NCBI RefSeq assembly: GCF_029227915.1
Contig: NC_079880.1
Coordinates: 2,792,001-2,856,000 of the forward strand
DNA length: 64,000 nucleotides
Direction of reading: 5' to 3'
Source: Hydractinia symbiolongicarpus
Taxonomy: Eukaryota; Cnidaria; Hydrozoa; Anthoathecata; Hydractiniidae
The position numbers and the translations under genes are program-made. The notes under the pieces were generated by a model, which had not been told where the DNA came from, ran no database searches, and saw only the letters and a program-made list of their open reading frames with translations. This document shows positions 1-9,681 of this stretch, in pieces. How positions within the stretch are numbered: position 1 is the first letter of the stretch; the number at the start of each line of letters is the position of its first letter.

Positions 1-203
1 GGGATTTACGGGAAATCGCGGGATTTCGTTTGCCGGCGATTAAACCTCTTTCATTAAGCGTCTCATCAAATATGAAAACATTTTTAAAAACTACAAGTCT
101 CATGCGTTTTAGTGGTGAAAAAATAATTTAAAAAATCGTTCGGAAAATGAGTTTACTCCCTGGGTACTTTCTTTGTATACTTTGGACTATACGGGCCGAG
201 TCC
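1..203 (+). repeat. Type a monomer (reference example)
   Basis: Recognised by GCGGGATTTCG near the start, then ATTAAACCTCTTTCATTAAG where most other types read CTTCTTTTATTCAG, and by CATCAAATATG instead of CATCAAAAATG. It is usually entered from ATTCGACTATACGGGCCAAG and usually exits through TACTTTGGACTATACGG into a b-type copy. Some a-type copies end in AATTCAAAAAATCG (for example 1004-1206), which opens a longer chance reading frame. Confidence 0.9.
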
Positions 204-406
204 GGGATTTACGGGAAATCGCGGATTTTCGTTTAAGTGCGAATAAACTTCTTTTATTCAGCGTCTCATCAAAAATGAAAACATTTTTGAAAACTACAAG
301 TCTCATGCGTTGTAGTGGTGAAAAAATAATTTAAAAAATCGTTCGGAAAATGAGTTTACTCCCTGGGTACTTTCTTTGTATACTTTTGACTATACGGGCC
401 GAGTCC
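204..406 (+). repeat. Type b monomer, GAGTGCGAAT variant
   Basis: This type replaces the nearly universal TTTGCCGGCGATTAAAC with TTTGAGTGCGAATAAAC (TTTAAGTGCGAAT in this first copy). The change removes the GCCGGC palindrome. It also carries GCGGATTTTCG and, downstream, GCGTTGTAGTGG instead of GCGTTTTAGTGG. Other clear copies begin at 19,422 and lie near 5,846, 30,100, 41,930 and 62,020. It normally follows a and precedes c. Confidence 0.9.
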
Positions 407-598
407 GGGGTTTACGGGAAATGGCGGGTTTTCGTTTGCCGGCGATTAAACTTCTTTTATTCAGCGTCTCATCAAAAATGAAAACATTTTTAAAAACTAT
501 AAGTCTCATGGGTTTTAGTGGTGAAATAATAATTTAAAAAATCGTTCGGGAAATGAGTTTACATCCCGGGTACTTTCTTTACTATACGGGTCGAGTCC
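407..598 (+). repeat. Type c monomer, 192 bp with 11-bp deletion
   Basis: It starts GGGGTTTACGGGAAATGGCGGG and ends in a distinctive junction, ACATCCCGGGTACTTTC then TTTACTATACGG. Eleven bases (GTATACTTTTG) present in other monomers are absent between CTTT and ACTATAC. The phrase ATAAGTCTCATGGG and GTGGTGAAATAATAATTT accompany the deletion. Because the deletion is length-changing and usually occurs once per pentamer, it is the best register mark for aligning the array. Full-length c-like monomers without the deletion also exist, for example at 1,613. Confidence 0.9.
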
Positions 599-800
599 GG
601 GATTTACGGAAATCGCAGGTTTTCGTTTGCCGGCGATTAAACTTCTTTTATTCAGCGTCTTATCAAAAATGAAAACATTTTTGAAAACTACAAGTCTCAT
701 GCGTTTTAGTGGTGAAAAAATAATTTAAAAAATCGATCGGGAAATGAGTTTACTCCCTTGGTACTTTCTTTGTATACTTTTGACAATACGGGCCGAGTCC
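599..800 (+). repeat. Type d monomer, 202 bp
   Basis: It follows the 11-bp-deleted c copy and starts GGGATTTACGGAAATCGCAGG, one G shorter than GGGATTTACGGGAAATCG in other types, which makes it 202 bp. It exits through CTTTTGACAATACGGGCC into an e-type copy. The variant AGTTCGGGATTTACGG is common from 23 kb onward. Confidence 0.85.
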
Positions 801-1003
801 GGGATTTACGGGAAATCGCAGGTTTTCGTTTGCCGGCGATTAAACTTCTTTTATTCGGCGTCTCATCAAAAATGAAAACATTTTTAAAAACTACAAGTCT
901 CATGCGTTTTAGTGGTGAAAAAAAAAATTAAAGAATCGTTCGGGAAATGAGTTTACTCCCTAGGTACTTTCTTTGTATACATTCGACTATACGGGCCAAG
1001 CCC
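801..1003 (+). repeat. Type e monomer, A-rich tail with CCTAGG
   Basis: It starts GGGATTTACGGGAAATCGCAGG and carries GTGGTG followed by ten A residues then TTAAA, where other types read AAAAAATAATTTAAA. Its later copies read AAAAACAAAATTAAA. It ends with ACTCCCTAGGTACTTTC and ATACATTCGACTATACGG, then an a-type copy. Single-base changes in A-run length in this type account for small offset shifts between large duplications, for example near 5,150 against 11,235 and 38,445 against 45,455. Confidence 0.85.
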
Positions 1004-3802
1004 GGGATTTACGGGAAATCGCTGGATTTCGTTTGCCGGCGATTAAACCTCTTTCATTAAGTGTCTCATCAATTATGAAAACATTTTTGAAAACTACAAG
1101 TCTCATGCGTTTTAGTGGTGAAAAAATAATTCAAAAAATCGTTCGGAAAATGAGTTTACTCCCTGGGTACTTTCTTTGTATACTTTTGACAATACCGGCC
1201 GAGTCCGGGATTTACGGGAAATCGCAGGTTTTCGTTTGCCGGCGATTAAACTTCTTTTATTCAGCGTCTCATCAAAAATGAAAACATTTTTAAAAACTAC
1301 AAGTCTCATGCGTTTTAGTGGTGAAAAAAAAAATTGAAAAATCGTTCGGTAAATGAGTTTACTCCCTAGGTACTTTCTTTGTATACATTCGACTATACGG
1401 GCCAAGCCCGGGATTTACGGGAAATGGCGGGTTTTCGTTTGCCGGCAATTAAAATTCTTTTATTCAGCGTGTCATCAAAAATGAAAACATTTTTAAAAAC
1501 TACAAGTCTCATGTGTTGTAGTGATGAAAAAATAATTTAAAAAATCGTTTGGAAAATGAGTTTACTCCCTGGGTAATTTCTTTGTATACTTTTGACTATA
1601 CGGGCCGAGTCAGGGGTTTACGGGAAATGGCGGGTTTTCGTTTGCCGGCGATTTAACTTCTTTTTTTCAGCGTCTCATCAAAAATGAAAACATTTTTAAA
1701 AACTATAAGTCTCATGGGTTTTAGTGGTGAAAAAATAATTTAAAAAATCGTTCGGGAGATGAGTTTACTCCCTGAGTACTTTCTTTGTATACTTTTGACT
1801 ATACGGGCCAAGCCGGGATTTACGGGAAATCGCGGGTTTTCGTTTGCCGGCGATTAAACTTCTTTTATTCAGCGTTTCATCAAAAATGAAAACATTTTTA
1901 AAAACTACAAGTCTTATGCGTTTTAGTGGTGAAAAAATAATTTACAAAATCGTTCAGGAAATGAGTTTACTCACAGGGTACTTTCTTTGTATACATTCGA
2001 CTATACGGGCCAAGCCCAGGATTTACGGGAAATGGCGGGTTTTCGTTTTCCGGCGATTAAACCTTTTTCATTAAGCGTCTCATCAAAAATAAAAACATTT
2101 TTGAAAACTACAAGTCTCATGCGTTTTAGTGGTGAAAAAATAATTCAAAAAATCGTTCGGGAAATGAGTTTACTCCCTGGGTACTTTCTTTGTATACATT
2201 CGACTATACGGGCCAAGCCCCGGATTTACGGGAAAGCGCGGGATTTCGTTTGCCGGCGATTAAACATCTTTCATTAAGCGTCTCATCAAAAATGAAAACA
2301 TTTTTGAAAACTACAAGTCTCATGCGTTTTAGTGGTGAAAAAATAATTTAAAAAATCGTTCGGGAAATGAGTTTACTCCCTGGGTACTTTCTTTGTATAC
2401 TTTTGACTATACGGGCCGAGTCCGGGATTTACGGGAAATCGCGGATCTTCGTTTGCCGGCGATTAAACTTCTTTTTTTCAGCGTCCCATCAAATATGAAA
2501 ATATTTTTGAAAACTACAAGTCTCATGCGTTTAGTGGTAAAAAAATAATATAAAAAATCGTTCGGGAAATGAGTTTACTCCCTGGGTACTTTCTCTGTAT
2601 ACTTTTGACTATACGGGTCGAGTCCGGGGTTTACGGGAAAACGCGCGATTTCGTTTGCCGGCGATTAAACCTCTTTCATTAAGCGTCTCATCAAAAATGA
2701 AAACATTTTTGAAAACTACAAGTCTCATGCGTTTTAGTGGTGAAAAAGTAATTTAAAAAATCGTTCGGGAAATGAGTTTACTTACAGGGTACTTTCTTTG
2801 TATACATTCGACTATACGGGCCAAGCCCCGGATTTACGGGAAAGCGCGGGATTTCGTTTGCCGGCGATTAAACATCTTTCATTAAGCGTCTCATCAAAAA
2901 TGAAAACATTTTTGAAAACTACAAGTCTCATGCGTTTTAGTGGTGAAAAAATAATTTAAAAAATCGTTCGGGAAATGAGTTTACTCCCTGGGTACTTTCT
3001 TTGTATACTTTTGACTATACGGGCCAAGCCCGGGATTTACGGGAAACCGCGGGTTTTCGTTTGCTGGCGATTAAACCACTTTCATCAAGCGTCTCATCAA
3101 AAATGAAAACATTTCTGAAAACTACATGTCTCGTGCGTTTTAGTGGTGAAAAAATAATTTAAAAAATCGTTCGGGAAATGAGTTTACTCCCTGGGTACTT
3201 TCTCTGTATACTTTTGACTATACGGGTCGAGTCAGGGCCTTACGGGAAATCGCGGGTTTTCGTTTGCCGGCGATTAAACTTCTTTTATTCAGCGTCTCAT
3301 CAAAAATGAAAACATTTTTGAAAACTACAAGTCTCATGCGTTTTATTGGTAAAAAGATAATTTAAAAAATCGTTTTGGAAATGAGTTTACTCACAGGGTA
3401 CTTTCTTTGTAAACATTCGACTATACGGGCCAAGCCCGGGATTTACGGGAAATCGCGGGTTTTCGTTTGCTGGCGATTAAAACACTTTCATTAAGCGTCT
3501 CATGAAAAATGAAAACATTTCTGAAAACTACAAGTCTCATGCGTTTTAGTGGTGAAAAAATAATTTAAAAAATCGTTCGGGAAATGAGTTTACTCACAGG
3601 GTACTTTCTTTGTATACATTCAACTATACGGGCAAAGCGGCTTGGCGGGTTTTCGTTTGCCGGCGATTAAACTTCTTTTATTCAGCGTCTCATCAAAAAT
3701 GAAAATATTTTTAAAAACTATAAGTCTCATGGGTTTTAGTGGTGAAATAATATTTTAAAAAATCGTTCGGGAAATGAGTTTACATCCCGGGTACTTTCTT
3801 TA
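1004..3802 (+). repeat. Mixed-type monomers after the first pentamer
   Basis: Monomer starts are at 1004 (a), 1207 (e), 1410, 1613, 1815, 2018, 2221, 2424, 2626, 2829, 3032, 3235 and 3438, mostly 203 bp apart. Several carry private features: GGATTTAACTTC with a T run near 1,650, GCGGATCTTCG at 2,441, and TTTGCTGGCG with ACTTTCAT near 3,060 and 3,475. The stretch 1,600-2,600 closely resembles 16,600-17,400: a 76-codon chance frame at 1,844-2,074 recurs at 16,825-17,055, an offset of 14,981 bp. No gene is present. Confidence 0.85.
3628..3652 (+). repeat. Deletion scar with filler bases inside a monomer
   Basis: The sequence reads GGGCAAAGCGGCTTGGCGGG where an intact monomer would read GGGCAAAGC, then about 17 bases, then TGGCGGG. 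About 17 bases are missing and GGCT is present instead, a net loss of 13. Monomer starts confirm this: 3,438 to 3,820 is 382 bp where 203 plus 192 are expected. GGCT is not explained by a neighbouring monomer, so this looks like a non-homologous joining event, unlike other junctions in the window. Confidence 0.8.
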
Positions 3803-6800
3803 CTATACGGGTCGAGTCCGGGATTTACGGAAATCGCAGGTTTTCGTTTGCCGGCGATTAAACTTCTTTTATTCAGCGTCTCATCAAAAATGAAAACATT
3901 TTTGAAAACTACAAGTCTCATGCGTTTTAGTGGTGAAAAAATAATTTAAAAAATCGTTCGGGAAATGAGTTTACTCCCTGGGTACTTTCTTTGTATACTT
4001 TTGACAATACGGGCCGAGTCCGGGATTTACGGGAAATCGCAGGTTTTCGTTTGCCGGCGATTAAACTTCTTTTATTCGGCGTCTCATCAAAGATGAAAAC
4101 ATTTTTAAAAACCACAAGTCTCATGCGTTTTAGTGGTGAAAAAAAAAATTAAAAAATCGTTCGGGAAATGAGTTTACTCCCTAGGTACTTTCTTTGTATA
4201 CATTCGACTATACGGGCCAAGCCCGGGATTTACGGGAAATCGCGGGATTTCGTTTGCCGGCGATTAAACCTCTTTCATTAAGTGTGTCATCAAATATGAA
4301 AACATTTTTGAAAACTACAAGTCTCATGCGTTTTAGTGGTGAAAAAATAATTCAAAAAATCGTTCGGAAAATGAGTTTACTCCCTGGGTACTTTCTTTGT
4401 ATACTTTTGACAATACGGGCCGAGTCCGGGATTTACGGGAAATCGCAGGTTTTCGTTTGCCGGCGATTAAACTTCTTTTATTCAGCGTCTCATCAAAAAT
4501 GAAAACATTTTTAAAAACTACAAGTCTCATGCGTTTTAGTGGTGAAAAAATAATTTAAAAAATCGTTCGGAAAATGAGTTTACTCCCTGGGTACTTTCTT
4601 TGTATACTTTGGACTATACGGGCCGAGTCCGGGATTTACGGGAAATCGCGGGATTTCGTTTGCCGGCGATTAAACCTCTTTCATTAAGCGTCTCATCAAA
4701 TATGAAAACATTTTTGAAAACTACAAGTCTCATGCGTTTTAGTGGTGAAAAAATAATTTAAAAAATCGTTCGGAAAATGAGTTTACTCCCTGGGTACTTA
4801 CTTTGTATACTTTTGACTATACGGGCCGAGTCCGGGGTTTACGGGAAATGGCGGGTTTTCGTTTGCCGGCGATTAAACTTCTTTTATTCAGCGTCTCATC
4901 AAAAATGAAAACATTTTTGAAAACTACAAGTCTCATGCGTTTTAGTGGTGAAAAAATAATTTAAAAAATCGTTCGGGAAATGAGTTTCTCCCTGGGTACT
5001 TTCCTTGTATACTTTTGACTATGCGGGACGAGTCCGGGGTTTACGGGAAATGGCGGGTTTTCGTTTGCCGGCGATTAAACTTCTTTTATTCGCCGTCTCA
5101 TCAAAAATGAAAACATTTTTAAAAACTACAAGTCTCATGCGTTTTAGTGGTGAAAAAAAATTAAAAAATCGTTCGGGAAATGAGTTTACTCTCTAGGTAC
5201 TTTCTTTGTATACATTCGACTATACGGGCCAAGCCCGGGATTTACGGGAAATCGCGGGATTTCGTTTGCCGGCGATTAAACCTCTTTCATTAAGTGTCTC
5301 ATCAAATATGAAAACATTTTTGAAAACTACAAGTCTCATGCGTTTTAGTGGTGAAAAAATAATTCAAAAAATCGTTCGGAAAATGAGTTTACTCCCTGGG
5401 TACTTTCTTTGTATACTTTTGACAATACGGGCCGAGTCCGGGATTTACGGGAAATCGCAGGTTTTCGTTTGCCGGCGATTAAACTTCTTTTATTCAGCGT
5501 CTCATCAAAAATGAAAACATTTTTAAAAACTACAAGTCTCATGCGTTTTAGTGGTGAAAAAAAAAATTAAAAAATCGTTCGGTAAATGAGTTTACTCCCT
5601 AGGTACTTTCTTTGTATACATTCGACTATACGGGCCAAGCCCGGGATTTACGGGAAATCGCGGGATTTCGTTTGCCGGCGATTAAACCTCTTTCATTAAG
5701 CGTCTCATCAAATATGAAAACATTTTTGAAAACTACAAGTCTCATGCGTTTTAGTGGTGAAAAAATAATTTAAAAAATCGTTCGGAAAATGAGTTTACTC
5801 CCTGGGTACTTTCTTTGTATACTTTGGACTATACGGGCCGAGTCCGGGATTTACGGGAAATCGCGGATTTTCGTTTGAGTGCAAATAAACTTCTTTTATT
5901 CAGCGTCTCATCAAAAATGAAAACATTTTTGAAAACTACAAGTCTCATGCGTTGTAGTGGTGAAAAAATAATTTAAAAAATCGTTCGGAAAATGAGTTTA
6001 CTCCCTGGGTACTTTCTTTGTATACTTTTGACTATACGGGCCGAGTCCGGGGTTTACGGGAAATGGCGGGTTTTCGTTTGCCGGCGATTAAACTTCTTTT
6101 ATTCAGCGTCTCATCAAAAATGAAAACATTTTTGAAAACTACAAGTCTCATGCGTTTTAGTGGTGAAAAAATAATTTAAAAAATCGTTCGGGAAATGAGT
6201 TTCTCCCTGGGTACTTTCCTTGTATACTTTTGACTATGCGGGACGAGTCCGGGGTTTACGGAAAATGGCGGGTTTTCGTTTGCCGGCGATTAAACTTCTT
6301 TTATTCGGCGTCTCATCAAAAATGAAAACATTTTTAAAAACTACAAGTCTCATGCGTTTTAGTGGTGAAAAAAAAAATTAAAAAATCGTTCGGGAAATGA
6401 GTTTACTCTCTAGGTACTTTCTTTGTATACATTCGACTATACGGGCCAAGCCCGGGATTTACGGGAAATCGCGGGATTTCGTTTGCCGGCGATTAAACCT
6501 CTTTCATTAAGTGTCTCATCAAATATGAAAACATTTTTGAAAACTACAAGTCTCATGCGTTTTAGTGGTGAAAAAATAATTCAAAAAATCGTTCGGAAAA
6601 TGAGTTTACTCCCTGGGTACTTTCTTTGTATACTTTTGACAATACGTGCCGAGTCCGGGATTTACGGGAAATCGCAGGTTTTTGTTTGCCGGTGATTAAA
6701 CTTCTTTTATTCAGCGTCTCATCAAAAATGAAAACATTTTTAAAAACTACAAGTCTCATGCGTTTTAGTGGTGAAAAAAAAAATTAAAAAATCGTTCGGT

Positions 6801-9681
6801 AAATGAGTTTACTCCCTAGGTACTTTCTTTGTATACATTCGACTATACGGGCCAAGCCCGGGATTTACGGGAAATGGCGGGTTTTCGTTTGCCGGCGATT
6901 AAACTTCTTTTATTCAGCGTCTCATCAAAAATGAAAACATTTTTAAAAACTACAAGTCTCATGTGTTGTAGTGATGAAAAAATAATTTAAAAAATCGTTC
7001 GGAAAATGGGTTTACTCCCTGGGTAATTTCTTTGTATACTTTTGACTATACGGGCCGAGTCAGGGGTTTACGGGAAATGGCGGGTTTTCGTTTGCCGGCG
7101 ATTTAACTTCTTTTTTTCAGCGTCTCATCAAAAATGAAAACATTTTTAAAAACTATAAGTCTCATGGGTTTTAGTGGTGAAAAAATAATTTAAAAAATCG
7201 TTCGGGAGATGAGTTTACTCCCTGGGTACTTTCTTTGTATACTTTTGACTATACGGGCCAAGCCGGGATTTACGGGAAATCGCGGGTTTTCGTTTGCCGG
7301 CGATTAAACTTCTTTTATTCAGCGTTTCATCAAAAATGAAAACATTTTTAAAAACTACAAGTCTTATGCGTTTTAGTAGTGAAAAAATAATTTACAAAAT
7401 CGTTCAGGAAATGAGTTTACTCACAGGGTACTTTCTTTGTATACATTCGACTATACGGGCCAAGCCCAGGATTTAATGGAAATCGCGGGTTTTCGTTTTC
7501 CGGCGATTAAACCTTTTTCATTAAGCGTCTCATCAAAAATGAAAACATTTTTGAAAACTACAAGTCTCATGCGTTTTAGTGGTGAAAAAATAATTTAAAA
7601 AATCGTTCGGGAAATGAGTTTCTCCCTGGGTACTTTCCTTGTATACTTTTGACTATGCGGGACGAGTCCGGGATTTACGGGAAATCGCAGGTTTTCGTTT
7701 GCCGGCGATTAAACCTCTTTCATTAAGCGTCTCATCAAATATGAAAACATTTTTGAAAACTACAAGTCTCATGCGTTTTAGTGGTGAAAAAATAATTTAA
7801 AAAATCGTTCGGAAAATGAGTTTACTCCCTGGGTACTTTCTTTGTATACTTTGGACTATACGGGCCGAGTCCGGGATTTACGGGAAATCGCGGATTTTCG
7901 TTTGAGTGCAAATAAACTTCTTTTATTCAGCGTCTCATCAAAAATGAAAACATTTTTGAAAACTACAAGTCTCATGCGTTGTAGTGGTGAAAAAATAATT
8001 TAAAAAATCGTTCGGAAAATGAGTTTACTCCCTGGGTACTTTCTTTGTATACTTTTGACTATACGGGCCGAGTCCGGGGTTTACGGGAAATGGCGGGTTT
8101 TCGTTTGCCGGCGATTAAACTTCTTTTATTCAGCGTCTCATCAAAAATGAAAACATTTTTGAAAACTACAAGTCTCATGCGTTTTAGTGGTGAAAAAATA
8201 ATTTAAAAAATCGTTCGGGAAATGAGTTTCTCCCTGGGTACTTTCCTTGTATACTTTTGACTATGCGGGACGAGTCCGGGGTTTACGGAAAATGGCGGGT
8301 TTTCGTTTGCCGGCGATTAAACTTCTTTTATTCGGCGTCTCATCAAAAATGAAAACATTTTTAAAAACTACAAGTCTCATGCGTTTTAGTGGTGAAAAAA
8401 AAAATTAAAAAATCGTTCGGGAAATGAGTTTACTCTCTAGGTACTTTCTTTGTATACATTCGACTATACGGGCCAAGCTAGGGATTTACGGGAAATCGCG
8501 GGATTTCGTTTGCCGGCGATTAAACCTCTTTCATTAAGTGTCTCATCAAATATGAAAACATTTTTGAAAACTACAAGTCTCATGCGTTTTAGTGGTGAAA
8601 AAATAATTCAAAAAATCGTTCGGAAAATGAGTTTACTCCCTGGGTACTTTCTTTGTATACTTTTGACAATACGGGCCGAGTCCGGGATTTACGGGAAATC
8701 GCAGGTTTTTGTTTGCCGGCGATTAAACTTCTTTTATTCAGCGTCTCATCAAAAATGAAAACATTTTTAAAAACTACAAATCTCATGCGTTTTAGTGGTG
8801 AAAAAAAAAATTAAAAAATCGTTCGGTAAATGAGTTTACTCCCTAGGTACTTTCTTTGTATACATTCGACTATACGGGCCAAGCCCGGGATTTACGGGAA
8901 ATGGCGGGTTTTCGTTTGCCGGCGATTAAACTTCTTTTATTCAGCGTCTCATCAAAAATGAAAACATTTTTAAAAACTACAAGTCTCATGTGTTGTAGTG
9001 ATGAAAAAATAATTTAAAAAATCGTTCGGAAAATGGGTTTACTCCCTGGGTAATTTCTTTGTATACTTTTGACTATACGGGCCGAGTCAGGGATTTACGG
9101 GAAATCGCGGGTTTTCGTTTGCTGGCGATTAAAACACTTTCATTAAGCGTCTCATGAAAAATGAAAACATTTCTGAAAACTACAAGTCTCATGCGTTTTA
9201 GTGGTGAAAAAATAATTTAAAAAATCGTTCGGAAAATGAGTTTACTCCCTGGGTACTTTCTTTGTATACTTTTGACAATACGGGCCGAGTCCGGGATTTA
9301 CGGGAAATCGCAGGTTTTTGTTTGCCGGCGATTAAACTTCTTTTATTCAGCGTCTCATCAAAAATGAAAACATTTTTAAAAACTACAAATCTCATGCGTT
9401 TTAGTGGTGAAAAAAAAAATTAAAAAATCGTTCGGTAAATGAGTTTACTCCCTAGGTACTTTCTTTGTATACATTCGACTATACGGGCCAAGCCCGGGAT
9501 TTACGGGAAATGGCGGGTTTTCGTTTGCCGGCGATTAAACTTCTTTTATTCAGCGTCTCATCAAAAATGAAAACATTTTTAAAAACTACAAGTCTCATGT
9601 GTTGTAGTGATGAAAAAATAATTTAAAAAATCGTTCGGAAAATGGGTTTACTCCCTGGGTAATTTCTTTGTATACTTTTGA
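3803..9681 (+). repeat. Large duplicated block of ~6 kb, copy 1
   Basis: Landmarks here recur in 9,682-15,175 at nearly constant offset. The offset is 5,879 bp at the left (3,927 to 9,806; 4,194 to 10,073), 6,082 at the rare CGCCGTCTCA marker (5,091 to 11,173), 6,084 at 5,206, 6,423 and 7,294, and 6,085 at 8,450. The jump from 5,879 to 6,082 is one extra monomer in copy 2 near 10.7 kb; the 2-bp step is a longer A run. Similarity stops near 9,090. Positions 9,089-9,681 hold an f-type monomer and a three-monomer repeat 609 bp from 8,480-9,088. Confidence 0.85.

Larger units (their letters stand above)
1..1003 (+). repeat. Canonical pentamer higher-order repeat a-b-c-d-e (1,003 bp)
   Basis: Five distinguishable monomers follow one another with lengths 203, 203, 192, 202 and 203 bp. 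The next a-type monomer begins at 1004, so the unit is 1,003 bp. The same order recurs at 18,622-19,624 (starting from c), and partial or rearranged versions occur through most of the window. A repeat of several diverged monomers copied as a unit is a higher-order repeat in the sense used for primate alpha satellite. Confidence 0.9.

Noticed and set aside
772-800. Bacterial-type promoter at TTTTGACAATACGG
   Set aside because: TTGACA is present in e-type leaders, but no TATAAT-like element follows at 16-18 bp, and the context is eukaryote-like satellite DNA.
2221-3031. A further 608-bp trimer duplication at 2,221 and 2,829
   Set aside because: CGGATTTACGGGAAAGCGC does recur 608 bp apart, but only about one monomer matches; the following monomers are of different types, so a full trimer duplication is not supported.
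3736-3921. Recurrent minus-strand frames of 61 and 65 codons, dozens of near-identical copies
   Set aside because: They sit wholly inside one monomer-length stretch, differ in length only by the 11-bp deletion and one-G loss, show no ribosome-binding or splice context, and their conservation is that of the DNA repeat.
4194-4502. Recurrent plus-strand reading frame of 102 codons (also at 973, 5206, 8450, 10073, 11290, 14535, 15954, 35883, 37089, 42890, 44096)
   Set aside because: It spans one and a half monomers, appears only where CAAAAAATCG replaces the usual TAAAAAATCG stop, and ends at the same repeat position each time. Copies on both strands overlap, and 203 bp is not a multiple of three. 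It is a by-product of the satellite.
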